Below, piece by piece: positions 18,346 to 25,962 of a DNA stretch of 64,000 nucleotides. The first letter of the stretch is position 1. Each line of letters opens with the position of its first letter. The stretch comes from Pseudoxanthomonas suwonensis (GTDB lineage: Bacteria; Pseudomonadota; Gammaproteobacteria; Xanthomonadales; Xanthomonadaceae). The translations under genes were made by a program, and so were the position numbers. Under the pieces are notes generated by a model, which searched no databases, was not told the origin of the DNA, and saw only the letters and a list, made by a program, of their open reading frames with translations. The stretch spans positions 18,362-82,361 of the forward strand of contig QFNC01000010.1 in the NCBI GenBank assembly GCA_003240695.1. Direction: 5' to 3'.

Positions 18346-18582
18346 TCACCGGGCAGCGCGCCCGCGCAGGCGCAGCATCTGCACCGCCACGCACAGTGAA
18401 GGACTCACGATGGTCCACAGCGGCAGCCAGCCCAGCTGGGCATGGAAGCCGCGGGTGTCCGGCAGGCACAGCCACAGGCTGCTGCCAATGGCCAGCAACA
18501 CGACCGATGCGGCCATGGCCTGCGCTTGCGGCCTGGCGGCGGTGAGTGCGGCGGCCTGCGACGACGGCTGGGAGATGAACAT
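18346..18582 (-). CDS. Small membrane protein, function unknown
   Basis: 78 residues starting at the ATG at 18582, with GAGG seven bases upstream. Two hydrophobic segments (about residues 20-38 and 46-65) are separated by a short loop, and the C-terminus is Arg-rich and probably cytoplasmic. I do not recognise the family. It is divergent from the blc gene. Confidence 0.6.
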   Translation of the reverse strand: MFISQPSSQAAALTAARPQAQAMAASVVLLAIGSSLWLCLPDTRGFHAQLGWLPLWTIVSPSLCVAVQMLRLRGRAAR

Positions 18583-18694
18583 GCAAACCTCGCAACATCG
18601 GATGGTGAGAGCATTCAGCCTGCTGCACACCTATCTCACGGAATGCGACGTAGGCTGTGCCGCAACACGATGTCGATGGTTGAACGGGGAACGC

Positions 18695-19288
18695 ATGCGG
18701 ATCGAAGCGAAACGCTGGGTGGCAGTCGCGCTGGTGGGCATCGCCATGGCACAGCTGCCGGCCTGCCGTTCCACCGGCGGCAACGCCGATGCCAGCGTGT
18801 ACGCCGGACAGGCGTTGGCCATCGAACCGCTGATGGGCACGTGGTACGAAGTGGCCCGCATCCCCAATCTGGTGGAACGCGGCCACATGGGCAGTCGCCA
18901 CCACTACGCCCTGCAGCCGGACGGCAGCATCGCCGCGCAATACCGCTATCGCACCGGGCCGACCGAGCCGTGGAAGGACATCAACGCGCGTGCGGCCATC
19001 GTGGAGGGCAGCGGCAACAGGCAGTGGCGGATGCGGTTCTATCGCATGCTGCCACTGACCCAGCGCATTCTGGAGATCGCCCCGGACGGCAGCTGGATGC
19101 TGCTGGATGCGCCCGGCCGCGACCTGGCATGGATCTTCGCGCGCAGCCCCGAATTGAGCGATGCCGATTACCTGCAGCTGCGGCAACGCCTGCAGGCGCA
19201 TGGCGTGAACACCGACAAGGTGTGGCGGGTAGCGCATCGCGCCGAAGACGTGGGTGCGCGCGGTTTCGATCAACCCAAGCGGCGTTGA
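18695..19288 (+). CDS. blc: Blc-type outer-membrane lipocalin
   Basis: 197 residues starting at ATG 18695, with lipobox LPAC. The lipocalin signature is MGTWYEVARIPNLVERG near residue 48, and PGRDLAWIFAR near residue 133 matches Blc. Blc binds fatty acids and lysophospholipids and is linked to membrane stress. The longer open frame upstream is not signal-like. It converges on the WYL regulator with 15 bases between. Confidence 0.92.
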   Translation: MRIEAKRWVAVALVGIAMAQLPACRSTGGNADASVYAGQALAIEPLMGTWYEVARIPNLVERGHMGSRHHYALQPDGSIAAQYRYRTGPTEPWKDINARAAIVEGSGNRQWRMRFYRMLPLTQRILEIAPDGSWMLLDAPGRDLAWIFARSPELSDADYLQLRQRLQAHGVNTDKVWRVAHRAEDVGARGFDQPKRR

Positions 19289-19303
19289 ACTGCGGCGCTG
19301 CGG

Positions 19304-20272
19304 TCAGCGGTCGTAATTGGCCAGCGCCAGCGCCAGCAGGCTCTTGATCTGCTCGCGCAGCACCGGCGGCTCCACGATTTCGGCATCGCTGCCGTAGTGC
19401 AGTACGTCCATCAGCAGCTCGCGGGGAGCGCTGTAGGGCACCTTCAGCTCGTAGCGGCCATCCGGCAGCAGGCGGCCCTGCTGCTGCGAATGCCAGTGCT
19501 CGTCGGCCACCCAGCGTGCCGCCTTGGCACTGAACAGGATGGTGGCCCAGCCTTTCGGCTCGCCGGAAAAAATGCCGTAGCTGCCGGCCAGATGGGTATT
19601 CAGCAGTGTTTCGTCCACATCCTGCGCAGCCGCATCCAGCACCCGTGCGCCGCCGATGCGGTCCACTGAAAAGCTGCGCAACGCCTCGCGATCATGGTCC
19701 CACGCATCCAGGTACCAGTTGTCGCGGTAATGGGTGATGCGCTGCGGCGACACCGTGCGCCGGGTGCGCTCGTCGGTGGATCGGGCCCGGTAGTCGAAGC
19801 TCAGCTGGCGGCGGTCCAGCACGGCCGTGGCCACGGCGCGGAAGGCGATCTGGTCCAGTCGGCGGGTGCGGTGCGGCACCACGCGCACCCGCTGCATCGG
19901 CCACTGCTTGCCGCCGGTCTGCTCGGCCAGCAGCTTCTCCACCCGGGTCTGCAGCGGCGCAAGCGCACCGGACAGCATCCCGCCGCTGCTGCGCGCCAGC
20001 AACTGCTGTGCCGCCAGCAGCGCGTACAACTCCTCGGAGCTGAGCCACAGTCCGGGCAGTTCGAAGCGGCCGGCATCGGCATGGTCGTAGCGGAAACCGG
20101 CCTCGCCATCGCCTTGGATCGGCGCCATCAGCGCATCGCGCAGGAACGCCAGGTCGCGGTACACCGTGGCCCGTGAGCAGCCCAGTTCCTCCTGCAGCCT
20201 GGCCACCGTGATGGGATAGCGCGACGCCTTCAGGATGCGGTGCAGTGCGGTGATGCGTTCGTAGCGGTCCAT
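19304..20272 (-). CDS. HTH-WYL transcriptional regulator (YafY family)
   Basis: 322 residues. A DeoR-type helix-turn-helix occupies residues 1-55 (LQEELGCSRATVYRDLAFLRD) and a WYL ligand-sensing domain is at about 135-215, followed by a WCX-like C-terminal region. It starts at ATG 20272 and is divergent from a lipoprotein gene with a shared 90-base control region. WYL proteins sense nucleic acid or nucleotide ligands in several systems; the target here is unknown. Confidence 0.9.
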   Translation of the reverse strand: MDRYERITALHRILKASRYPITVARLQEELGCSRATVYRDLAFLRDALMAPIQGDGEAGFRYDHADAGRFELPGLWLSSEELYALLAAQQLLARSSGGMLSGALAPLQTRVEKLLAEQTGGKQWPMQRVRVVPHRTRRLDQIAFRAVATAVLDRRQLSFDYRARSTDERTRRTVSPQRITHYRDNWYLDAWDHDREALRSFSVDRIGGARVLDAAAQDVDETLLNTHLAGSYGIFSGEPKGWATILFSAKAARWVADEHWHSQQQGRLLPDGRYELKVPYSAPRELLMDVLHYGSDAEIVEPPVLREQIKSLLALALANYDR

Positions 20273-20362
20273 CGGCCGATTATGCGCCACATTCCGGCCC
20301 CTACGGGCGGTGCCGGATTCTTCTATGATGTGCGCTTCGTCCCGCTTTCACGGAAACCCGTC

Positions 20363-21025
20363 ATGCGTCCCATCGCCCTGACCCTGCTGTCCGCCACGCT
20401 GGCCCTGTCGCTGGCCGCCTGCAAGGAAACCGCCCCCGCAGCGGGCCCTGCCGATGGTGCCTCCGGCCCGGCCCCCGGCGCGCCAGCGCCTGCAGCCGCT
20501 CCGGCCGCATCGGCCAAGGATGCCTTCCGCAGCAACATGGATGCCTTCGCCCAGGCCAGGAGCTACCACGCCACCATGAGCATGGCCGGCGGCCCGATGG
20601 GCGAGATGAAAAGCGACATGGATTACGTGGCGCCGGACCGCTATCGCATGACCATGACCATGGGCGGCCAGCCGATGGAAGTGATCATGATCGGCGGCGA
20701 CAGCTACCTGAAGATGGGCGGCAACTGGACGAAGAACCCCGGCCCGCCGCAGGAAGCGCCCAAGTGGGATCAGGAACTGAAGAAGAGCCTGCATGCGGCC
20801 GTGGTGCAGGACCTGGGCGAGGAAGCCGTGAACGGCGTGCAGGCCCGCAAGTACCAGGTCAAGCTGACCGAACCTGCGCCCACCGACACCACCACCTGGT
20901 TCGGCCCCGACGGCCTGCCGGTGCAGGTGGTGACTTCGGTGCCAGCCAATGGCCAGACCATGACCAGCACCATCACCTACTCCCGTTACAACGATCCGGC
21001 CATCACCATCGAAGCCCCGTTGTGA
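20363..21025 (+). CDS. Lipoprotein, possibly LolA/LppX-like fold
   Basis: 220 residues with lipobox LAAC and an Ala/Pro/Gly linker to about residue 50. The mature part has alternating strands of the kind seen in LolA/LppX-type lipid-binding domains (YRMTMTMGGQPMEVIMIGGDSYLKMGGNW is cut here to its gist: hydrophobic strands with a D-S-Y-L-K-M turn). The fold assignment is a guess. A strong hairpin follows the stop, and the molybdoenzyme operon begins 82 bases later. Confidence 0.75.
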   Translation: MRPIALTLLSATLALSLAACKETAPAAGPADGASGPAPGAPAPAAAPAASAKDAFRSNMDAFAQARSYHATMSMAGGPMGEMKSDMDYVAPDRYRMTMTMGGQPMEVIMIGGDSYLKMGGNWTKNPGPPQEAPKWDQELKKSLHAAVVQDLGEEAVNGVQARKYQVKLTEPAPTDTTTWFGPDGLPVQVVTSVPANGQTMTSTITYSRYNDPAITIEAPL

Positions 21026-21035
21026 TGCCTGCGTG

Positions 21036-21063
21036 CCGTGGCGGGGAGTGTTCCCTGCCACGG
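21036..21063 (+). terminator. Strong hairpin after the lipoprotein gene
   Basis: A 12-bp stem (CCGTGGCGGGGA / TCCCTGCCACGG, one G-T pair) with loop GTGT. No T-run follows, so it may be a Rho-assisted terminator or a transcript-end stabiliser, placed between the lipoprotein and soeA-like genes. Confidence 0.5.
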
Positions 21064-21107
21064 TGCATGCGGCCGCATCGCGGGCACGGCTGGCGCACAA
21101 TGCCGCG

Positions 21108-23966
21108 ATGACCGACCCCGACATTCCGCTGTCGCCATCGCCCGGCGACACGGTCACCGCCACCACTTGTTACATGTGCGCCTGCCGCTGCGGCATCCGC
21201 GTGTGGCTGAAGGACGGGCAGATCCGCTACATCCAGGGCAATGCCGCGCATCCGGTCAACAAGGGCGTGCTGTGCGCCAAGGGTGCCAGCGGCATCATGC
21301 AGCATTATTCGCCGGCACGCCTGCGCAAACCGCTGCTGCGCACCGGTGAACGCGGCAGCGGCGAGTTCCGCGAGATCGAATGGGACGAGGCGCTGGCCAT
21401 CGCCACCGGCTGGCTGCGGCCGATCCGCGAACGCAATCCGGACGAACTGGCCTTCTTCACCGGCCGCGACCAGTCGCAGGCGCTGACCGGCTGGTGGGCG
21501 CAGCAGTTCGGCACGGTCAATTACGCCGCGCACGGCGGCTTCTGCTCGGTCAACATGGCCGCGGGCGGGCTGTATTCGGTGGGCGGCAGCTTCTGGGAAT
21601 TCGGCGAACCCGACTGGGAACACGCGCGCTACCTGATGCTGTGGGGCGTGGCCGAAGACCACGATTCCAATCCGATCAAGCTGGGTTTGGGCAAACTGAA
21701 AGGGCGTGGCGCGAAAATCGTCGCGGTCAATCCGGTACGCACCGGCTATGCAGCCATCGCCGATGAGTGGATCGGCATCCGTCCAGGTACCGACGGCCTG
21801 TTTGCCTTCGCACTGATCCACGAGCTGCTGCGCAGCGATCGCATCGATCTGGACTATCTGGTGCGCTATGCCAATGTACACTGGCTGGTGATCGATGCGC
21901 CCGGCACTGCCGAGGACGGCTTGTTTTTGCGCGATGCCGACGGAAATCCGCAGTGCTGGAACGACGACACCGATTCCCTGGCCGATGCACAGGCGATCGA
22001 CATCGCGCCGCGCCTCGTCGGCACGCTGCCGCTGCCCGATGGCCGGCAGGCAAAACCGGTGTTCGACCATGTCGTGCAACGCTATCTCGATCCGCGCTAT
22101 GCACCCGATGCGGTCAGCGAGCGCTGCGGCATTCCCGCCGATACCATCCGCCGCATCGCCCGCGAACTGGCTGCCGCCGCATTCGACTCCAAGCTGGAAT
22201 TGCCGATTCCGTGGACCGACGCCTGGGGCCGCCGCCATGAATCGATGATCGGCCGTCCGGTCAGCTTCCATGCCATGCGCGGCATCAGCGCGCATTCCAA
22301 CGGCTTCCACACCTGCCGGGCGCTGCACCTGCTGCAACTGCTGCTGGGCGCAGTGGACGCGCCGGGCAGTTTCCGCTACCAGCCCCCGTTCCCCAAACCG
22401 GTTCCGCCGGGAAATCGCCCCGGGAAAGTGCGCAGCGACAATGGCGCGCTGGATGCCGCACCGCTGGGGTTCGTGCACGGTCCGGAGGACCTGCTGGTGA
22501 CTGCCGACGGCACGCCGCGCCGCATCGATCATGCCTATTCCTGGGCCTATCCGCTGGCCGCGCACGGCATGATGCACACGGTGATCCGCAATGCCTGGGC
22601 GGGCGACCCGTACAAAATCGATACGCTGATGCTGTTCATGGCCAACATGAGCTGGAACTCGGCAATGAATACCGCGCAGACCATGCACTGGCTGACCGAC
22701 AGGGATGAAAACGGCGATTACCGGATTGCGCACATCATCTATTCCGATGCGTATGCCTCGGAAATGGTGGCGTATGCCGATCTGGTGCTGCCGGACACCA
22801 CCTATCTGGAACGCTTCGATGCGATCAGCCTGCTGGATCGTCCGATTTCCGATGCCGATGCCGCGGCCGACGCGATCCGCCACCCGGTGTTCGATCCGGC
22901 CACGCAGCGCGATGCCGATGGACGCGAGCGCGACGTGCGCGGTTTCCAGTCGGTGCTGATCGAGCTGGGTGCACGGCTCGGGCTGCCCGGACTGGTGAAC
23001 GGCGACGGTTCGCCGGCATACCGGGATTATGCCGATTTCATCGTGCACCACGAACGCACGCCGGGCGTCGGCCTGCTGGCCGGCTGGCGTGGTGCGGATG
23101 GCACCTCGCACGGCAAAGGGTCGCCGAATCCCGATCAATTGCAACGCTACATCGAGCACGATGGTTTCTGGCATGCACCGATTCCGCCGGAAGCGCGTTA
23201 TTACAAGATGGCAAACCGCGCCTATCTGGACTGGGCGCAGGGGTTCGGTTTCATTGCCGATGCACGGCCCATCGTGCTGCAGCTGTATTCGGAAACCCTG
23301 CAGCGATTCCGCCTGGCCGCGCAGGGCCATGGCGTGCATCAACCACCCGAAGCGCATCGGCAGCGCGTGGCCACCTACTTCGATCCGCTGCCGATCTGGT
23401 ACGAGCCGTTCGAGCACGACCAGACCGCGCGTGAGCAGTATCCGTTGAATGCCATCACCCAGCGACCGATGTTCATGTACCACGCCTGGGGCAGCCAGAA
23501 TGCCTGGCTGCGGCAGATCGCGACGCGCAATCATCTGTACCTGCATCCGCAAACCGCGGCGCAATACGGCATCGCCGACATGGATTGGATCGACATCACC
23601 TCGCACAACGGCACGGTCACGGCGCAGGTGGCATTCGCCAGCAACGTGCAACCGGACACGGTATGGACCTGGAACGCGATCGGCAAACGCAAGGGTGCGT
23701 GGCGGCTGGCGAAGGATGCCCCCGAAGGCGAAAAAGGGTTTCTGCTGAATCACCTGATTTCCGACATCACGCCGAAAGGCGATTATGCGAATGCCGATCC
23801 GGTCACCGGCCAGGCGGCCTGGTTCGACTTGCGCGTGTCGATTCGCAAGGCCAACGCACCTGACGATGCGCAATCGCAGCCGCAATTCGCGCCTTTGAAA
23901 ATGGGTTCGGTCTCGAACGTGCCGTTGCGGTACGGGGCTGCGCTGCGTGGAAAGGGATCGCGCTGA
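21108..23966 (+). CDS. soeA: Molybdopterin oxidoreductase, SoeA-like catalytic subunit
   Basis: 952 residues of the DMSO reductase family, starting at ATG 21108. A [4Fe-4S] site is formed by CYMCACRC and GVLCAKG near the N-terminus, followed by the bis-MGD domains and a C-terminal dinucleotide-binding domain (QNAWLRQIATRN). There is no Tat signal, so it is cytoplasmic. GGFCSVNMAAGG may supply a Cys molybdenum ligand. The sequence character and partner genes (four-cluster ferredoxin and DmsC-type anchor) fit SoeABC, which oxidises sulfite to sulfate with electrons to quinone. A polysulfide, formate or other DMSO-reductase relative is not excluded. Confidence 0.75.
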   Translation: MTDPDIPLSPSPGDTVTATTCYMCACRCGIRVWLKDGQIRYIQGNAAHPVNKGVLCAKGASGIMQHYSPARLRKPLLRTGERGSGEFREIEWDEALAIATGWLRPIRERNPDELAFFTGRDQSQALTGWWAQQFGTVNYAAHGGFCSVNMAAGGLYSVGGSFWEFGEPDWEHARYLMLWGVAEDHDSNPIKLGLGKLKGRGAKIVAVNPVRTGYAAIADEWIGIRPGTDGLFAFALIHELLRSDRIDLDYLVRYANVHWLVIDAPGTAEDGLFLRDADGNPQCWNDDTDSLADAQAIDIAPRLVGTLPLPDGRQAKPVFDHVVQRYLDPRYAPDAVSERCGIPADTIRRIARELAAAAFDSKLELPIPWTDAWGRRHESMIGRPVSFHAMRGISAHSNGFHTCRALHLLQLLLGAVDAPGSFRYQPPFPKPVPPGNRPGKVRSDNGALDAAPLGFVHGPEDLLVTADGTPRRIDHAYSWAYPLAAHGMMHTVIRNAWAGDPYKIDTLMLFMANMSWNSAMNTAQTMHWLTDRDENGDYRIAHIIYSDAYASEMVAYADLVLPDTTYLERFDAISLLDRPISDADAAADAIRHPVFDPATQRDADGRERDVRGFQSVLIELGARLGLPGLVNGDGSPAYRDYADFIVHHERTPGVGLLAGWRGADGTSHGKGSPNPDQLQRYIEHDGFWHAPIPPEARYYKMANRAYLDWAQGFGFIADARPIVLQLYSETLQRFRLAAQGHGVHQPPEAHRQRVATYFDPLPIWYEPFEHDQTAREQYPLNAITQRPMFMYHAWGSQNAWLRQIATRNHLYLHPQTAAQYGIADMDWIDITSHNGTVTAQVAFASNVQPDTVWTWNAIGKRKGAWRLAKDAPEGEKGFLLNHLISDITPKGDYANADPVTGQAAWFDLRVSIRKANAPDDAQSQPQFAPLKMGSVSNVPLRYGAALRGKGSR

Positions 23967-24217
23967 TGGAAACCGTCTCCAACGTGATCCGCATCGCCTG
24001 CAAGGTCGCCGGGATCGCCGGGATTCTGCTGTGCGGTTACGCCATCATCGATCCGTCGATCCTGCCGGCTGCGGGCGGCAACGGTCCGTGGGGCGTGGTG
24101 GATCCGCGCTGGCGGGCGGTACTGGGGCTGGCGATGTCCGTGCTGGTATTCGGCTACGGGCTGCGTCCGCAGGCGCATCGCCAGATGCCTCCCGACGACG
24201 AGGATGCTCTGCCATGA
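23966..24217 (+). CDS. Small membrane protein within the soe-like operon
   Basis: 83 residues with two hydrophobic segments (about 8-30 and 47-65) and an acidic C-terminus. The start overlaps the soeA-like stop (TGATG), and its stop overlaps the next start (ATGA), so it is translated as part of the operon. I know no such subunit in described SoeABC systems; an accessory or stabilising subunit is inferred. Confidence 0.7.
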   Translation: METVSNVIRIACKVAGIAGILLCGYAIIDPSILPAAGGNGPWGVVDPRWRAVLGLAMSVLVFGYGLRPQAHRQMPPDDEDALP

Positions 24218-24966
24218 CCATGCTGCCGCCACCTTCGCCGAAGAAACTGGGCCTGGTGATCGACCTGGACATCTGCGTGGGTTGCCATGCCTGCGCCACC
24301 AGCTGCAAGGAATGGAATGCCGCCGGCATCGCCGGGCCGCTGACCGACGAGAAGCCCTACGGCAAGGAGCCCTCCGGCGTCTGGTTCAACCGCGTGCACA
24401 GCTACGAAGTGGCGGAGGATGCCGCATCGGCGCAACCGGCCATGACGCTGCATTTTCCGCGCAGCTGCCTGCATTGCGACACACCCGCCTGCGTGACCGT
24501 ATGCCCGACCGGCGCCAGTTACAAGCGCGCCGAAGACGGCATCGTGCTGGTGGACGAGGACAAGTGCATCGGCTGCAAACTGTGCAGCTGGGCCTGCCCT
24601 TACGGCGCGCGCGAATATTCGCCGGTGGACGGGGTGATGAAGAAATGCACCCTGTGCGTGGACCGCATCTACAACACGAATCTGCCGGAACAAGACCGCC
24701 AGCCGGCCTGCGTGCAGGCCTGTCCCACGCGGGCCCGGCATTTCGGCGACCTGGGAGATCCGGCATCGACGGTGTCGCAGCTGGTGGCCGAACGCGGCGG
24801 CGTGGCCCTGATGCCGGAACTGGGATATGAGCCGGTGAACCGCTACTTGCCGCCGCGTCCGCGTCGTGCCGGTGCGGACGATGCTGACGATGCGGCAGCC
24901 AGGCCGGACAACACGTCGAGGCAGCCGGCCCTGTCGCGCTGGCTGCATCGCCTGGTGCGCCGCTGA
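24214..24966 (+). CDS. soeB: 4Fe-4S ferredoxin subunit, SoeB/DmsB-like
   Basis: 250 residues with four cysteine clusters for four [4Fe-4S] centres: CVGCHACATSC, CLHCDTPACVTVC, CIGCKLCSWACP, and KKCTLC with QACP. It passes electrons from the molybdenum subunit to the membrane anchor. The ATG at 24214 overlaps the preceding stop; a second ATG follows at 24220. The C-terminal 50 residues are low-complexity Arg/Asp/Ala. Confidence 0.88.
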   Translation: MTMLPPPSPKKLGLVIDLDICVGCHACATSCKEWNAAGIAGPLTDEKPYGKEPSGVWFNRVHSYEVAEDAASAQPAMTLHFPRSCLHCDTPACVTVCPTGASYKRAEDGIVLVDEDKCIGCKLCSWACPYGAREYSPVDGVMKKCTLCVDRIYNTNLPEQDRQPACVQACPTRARHFGDLGDPASTVSQLVAERGGVALMPELGYEPVNRYLPPRPRRAGADDADDAAARPDNTSRQPALSRWLHRLVRR

Positions 24967-25925
24967 TGCATCCGGCACTGTCGGTCATCCTGTTCAGCAC
25001 GCTGTCGGGCGTGGGTTATGGCATCTGGTTCTGGGTCGGCACCGGCATCGCACTGCATGGCTGGGGCTATGTGTTCGAACGGTCCCTGTTCTCGATCGGG
25101 GTTCTGACCGGTGCGCTGTTGAGTACTGCCGGACTGGTCGCCTCGCTGTGGCATCTGGGCAAGCCGCTGCGCGCGTGGCGGGCGTTCTCGCAATGGCGCA
25201 CGTCGTGGCTGTCGCGCGAGGGCATCGCCGCATTGGCGACACTGGCGATCGCGGTGCTGCTGCTGCTTCTGCTGATGGACGGACTGCGACCGTGGGCCGG
25301 GCGCCTGCTGGCGGCAGCGCTGGCGATCTGCTCGCAATTGACTGTCCTCTGCACCGCGATGATCTACGCCAGCCTGAAACCGATCCCGGCCTGGCGCCAT
25401 CGGCTGGTGGTCCCGGGATTCATCGGATTTTCGCTGCTGACCGGCGCACTGGTGGCGATTCCGCTGCGATCGCCCCTGCCCTGCTCGGAGTTTGCGACAT
25501 GGGATCCCCGATATGGCTGCGGACCGGCACTGCTGATCTGCAGCGTGCTGGTCGTTGCAATGGCCGTGCTGAAGATCCGCTACTGGCATGCGATCGATCG
25601 CCAGCCGTTGCCGCACGACCGCGCTGCAGCGGTCGGACTTCCAGGGCGTGCCGTCACGGTATTCGAGCGTCCGCATACCGAAAGCAGCTTCATCACCCGG
25701 GAAATGGCCTTCGTGGTGGCGCGACGCCATGCGCGCCTGCTGCGGATTGCATCCGTGCTGCTGTTCGCTGCCGTGCCGCTGCTGCTGCTGCTGGCGATGC
25801 AGCTGCAGATGGCGATGCCCTTGATTGCCGGACCGCTGGCGGCAGGCAGTGCATGGGCCGGCAGCTTCCTGGAGCGCTGGCTGTTCTTTGCCCAGGCACG
25901 GCATGTGGTGACGCTGTATTACTGA
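24966..25925 (+). CDS. soeC: DmsC-type membrane anchor, SoeC-like
   Basis: 319 residues with about eight membrane helices. The conserved LGKPLRAWRAFSQWRTSWLSREG stretch (residues about 60-82, only partly quoted as LGKPLRAW and SWLSREG) is the DMSO reductase anchor signature. It takes electrons from the iron-sulfur subunit to quinone. It is coupled to soeB by TGATG and converges on hrpB with 37 bases between. Confidence 0.88.
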   Translation: MHPALSVILFSTLSGVGYGIWFWVGTGIALHGWGYVFERSLFSIGVLTGALLSTAGLVASLWHLGKPLRAWRAFSQWRTSWLSREGIAALATLAIAVLLLLLLMDGLRPWAGRLLAAALAICSQLTVLCTAMIYASLKPIPAWRHRLVVPGFIGFSLLTGALVAIPLRSPLPCSEFATWDPRYGCGPALLICSVLVVAMAVLKIRYWHAIDRQPLPHDRAAAVGLPGRAVTVFERPHTESSFITREMAFVVARRHARLLRIASVLLFAAVPLLLLLAMQLQMAMPLIAGPLAAGSAWAGSFLERWLFFAQARHVVTLYY

Positions 25926-25962
25926 CAGCCGTCGCCGCGACGCGGCGCTGGCAGGCCTGCCA

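Noticed and set aside
21003..23885. 960-codon minus-strand open frame
   Set aside because: Antisense to the molybdoenzyme subunit, which has its Fe-S and MGD motifs.
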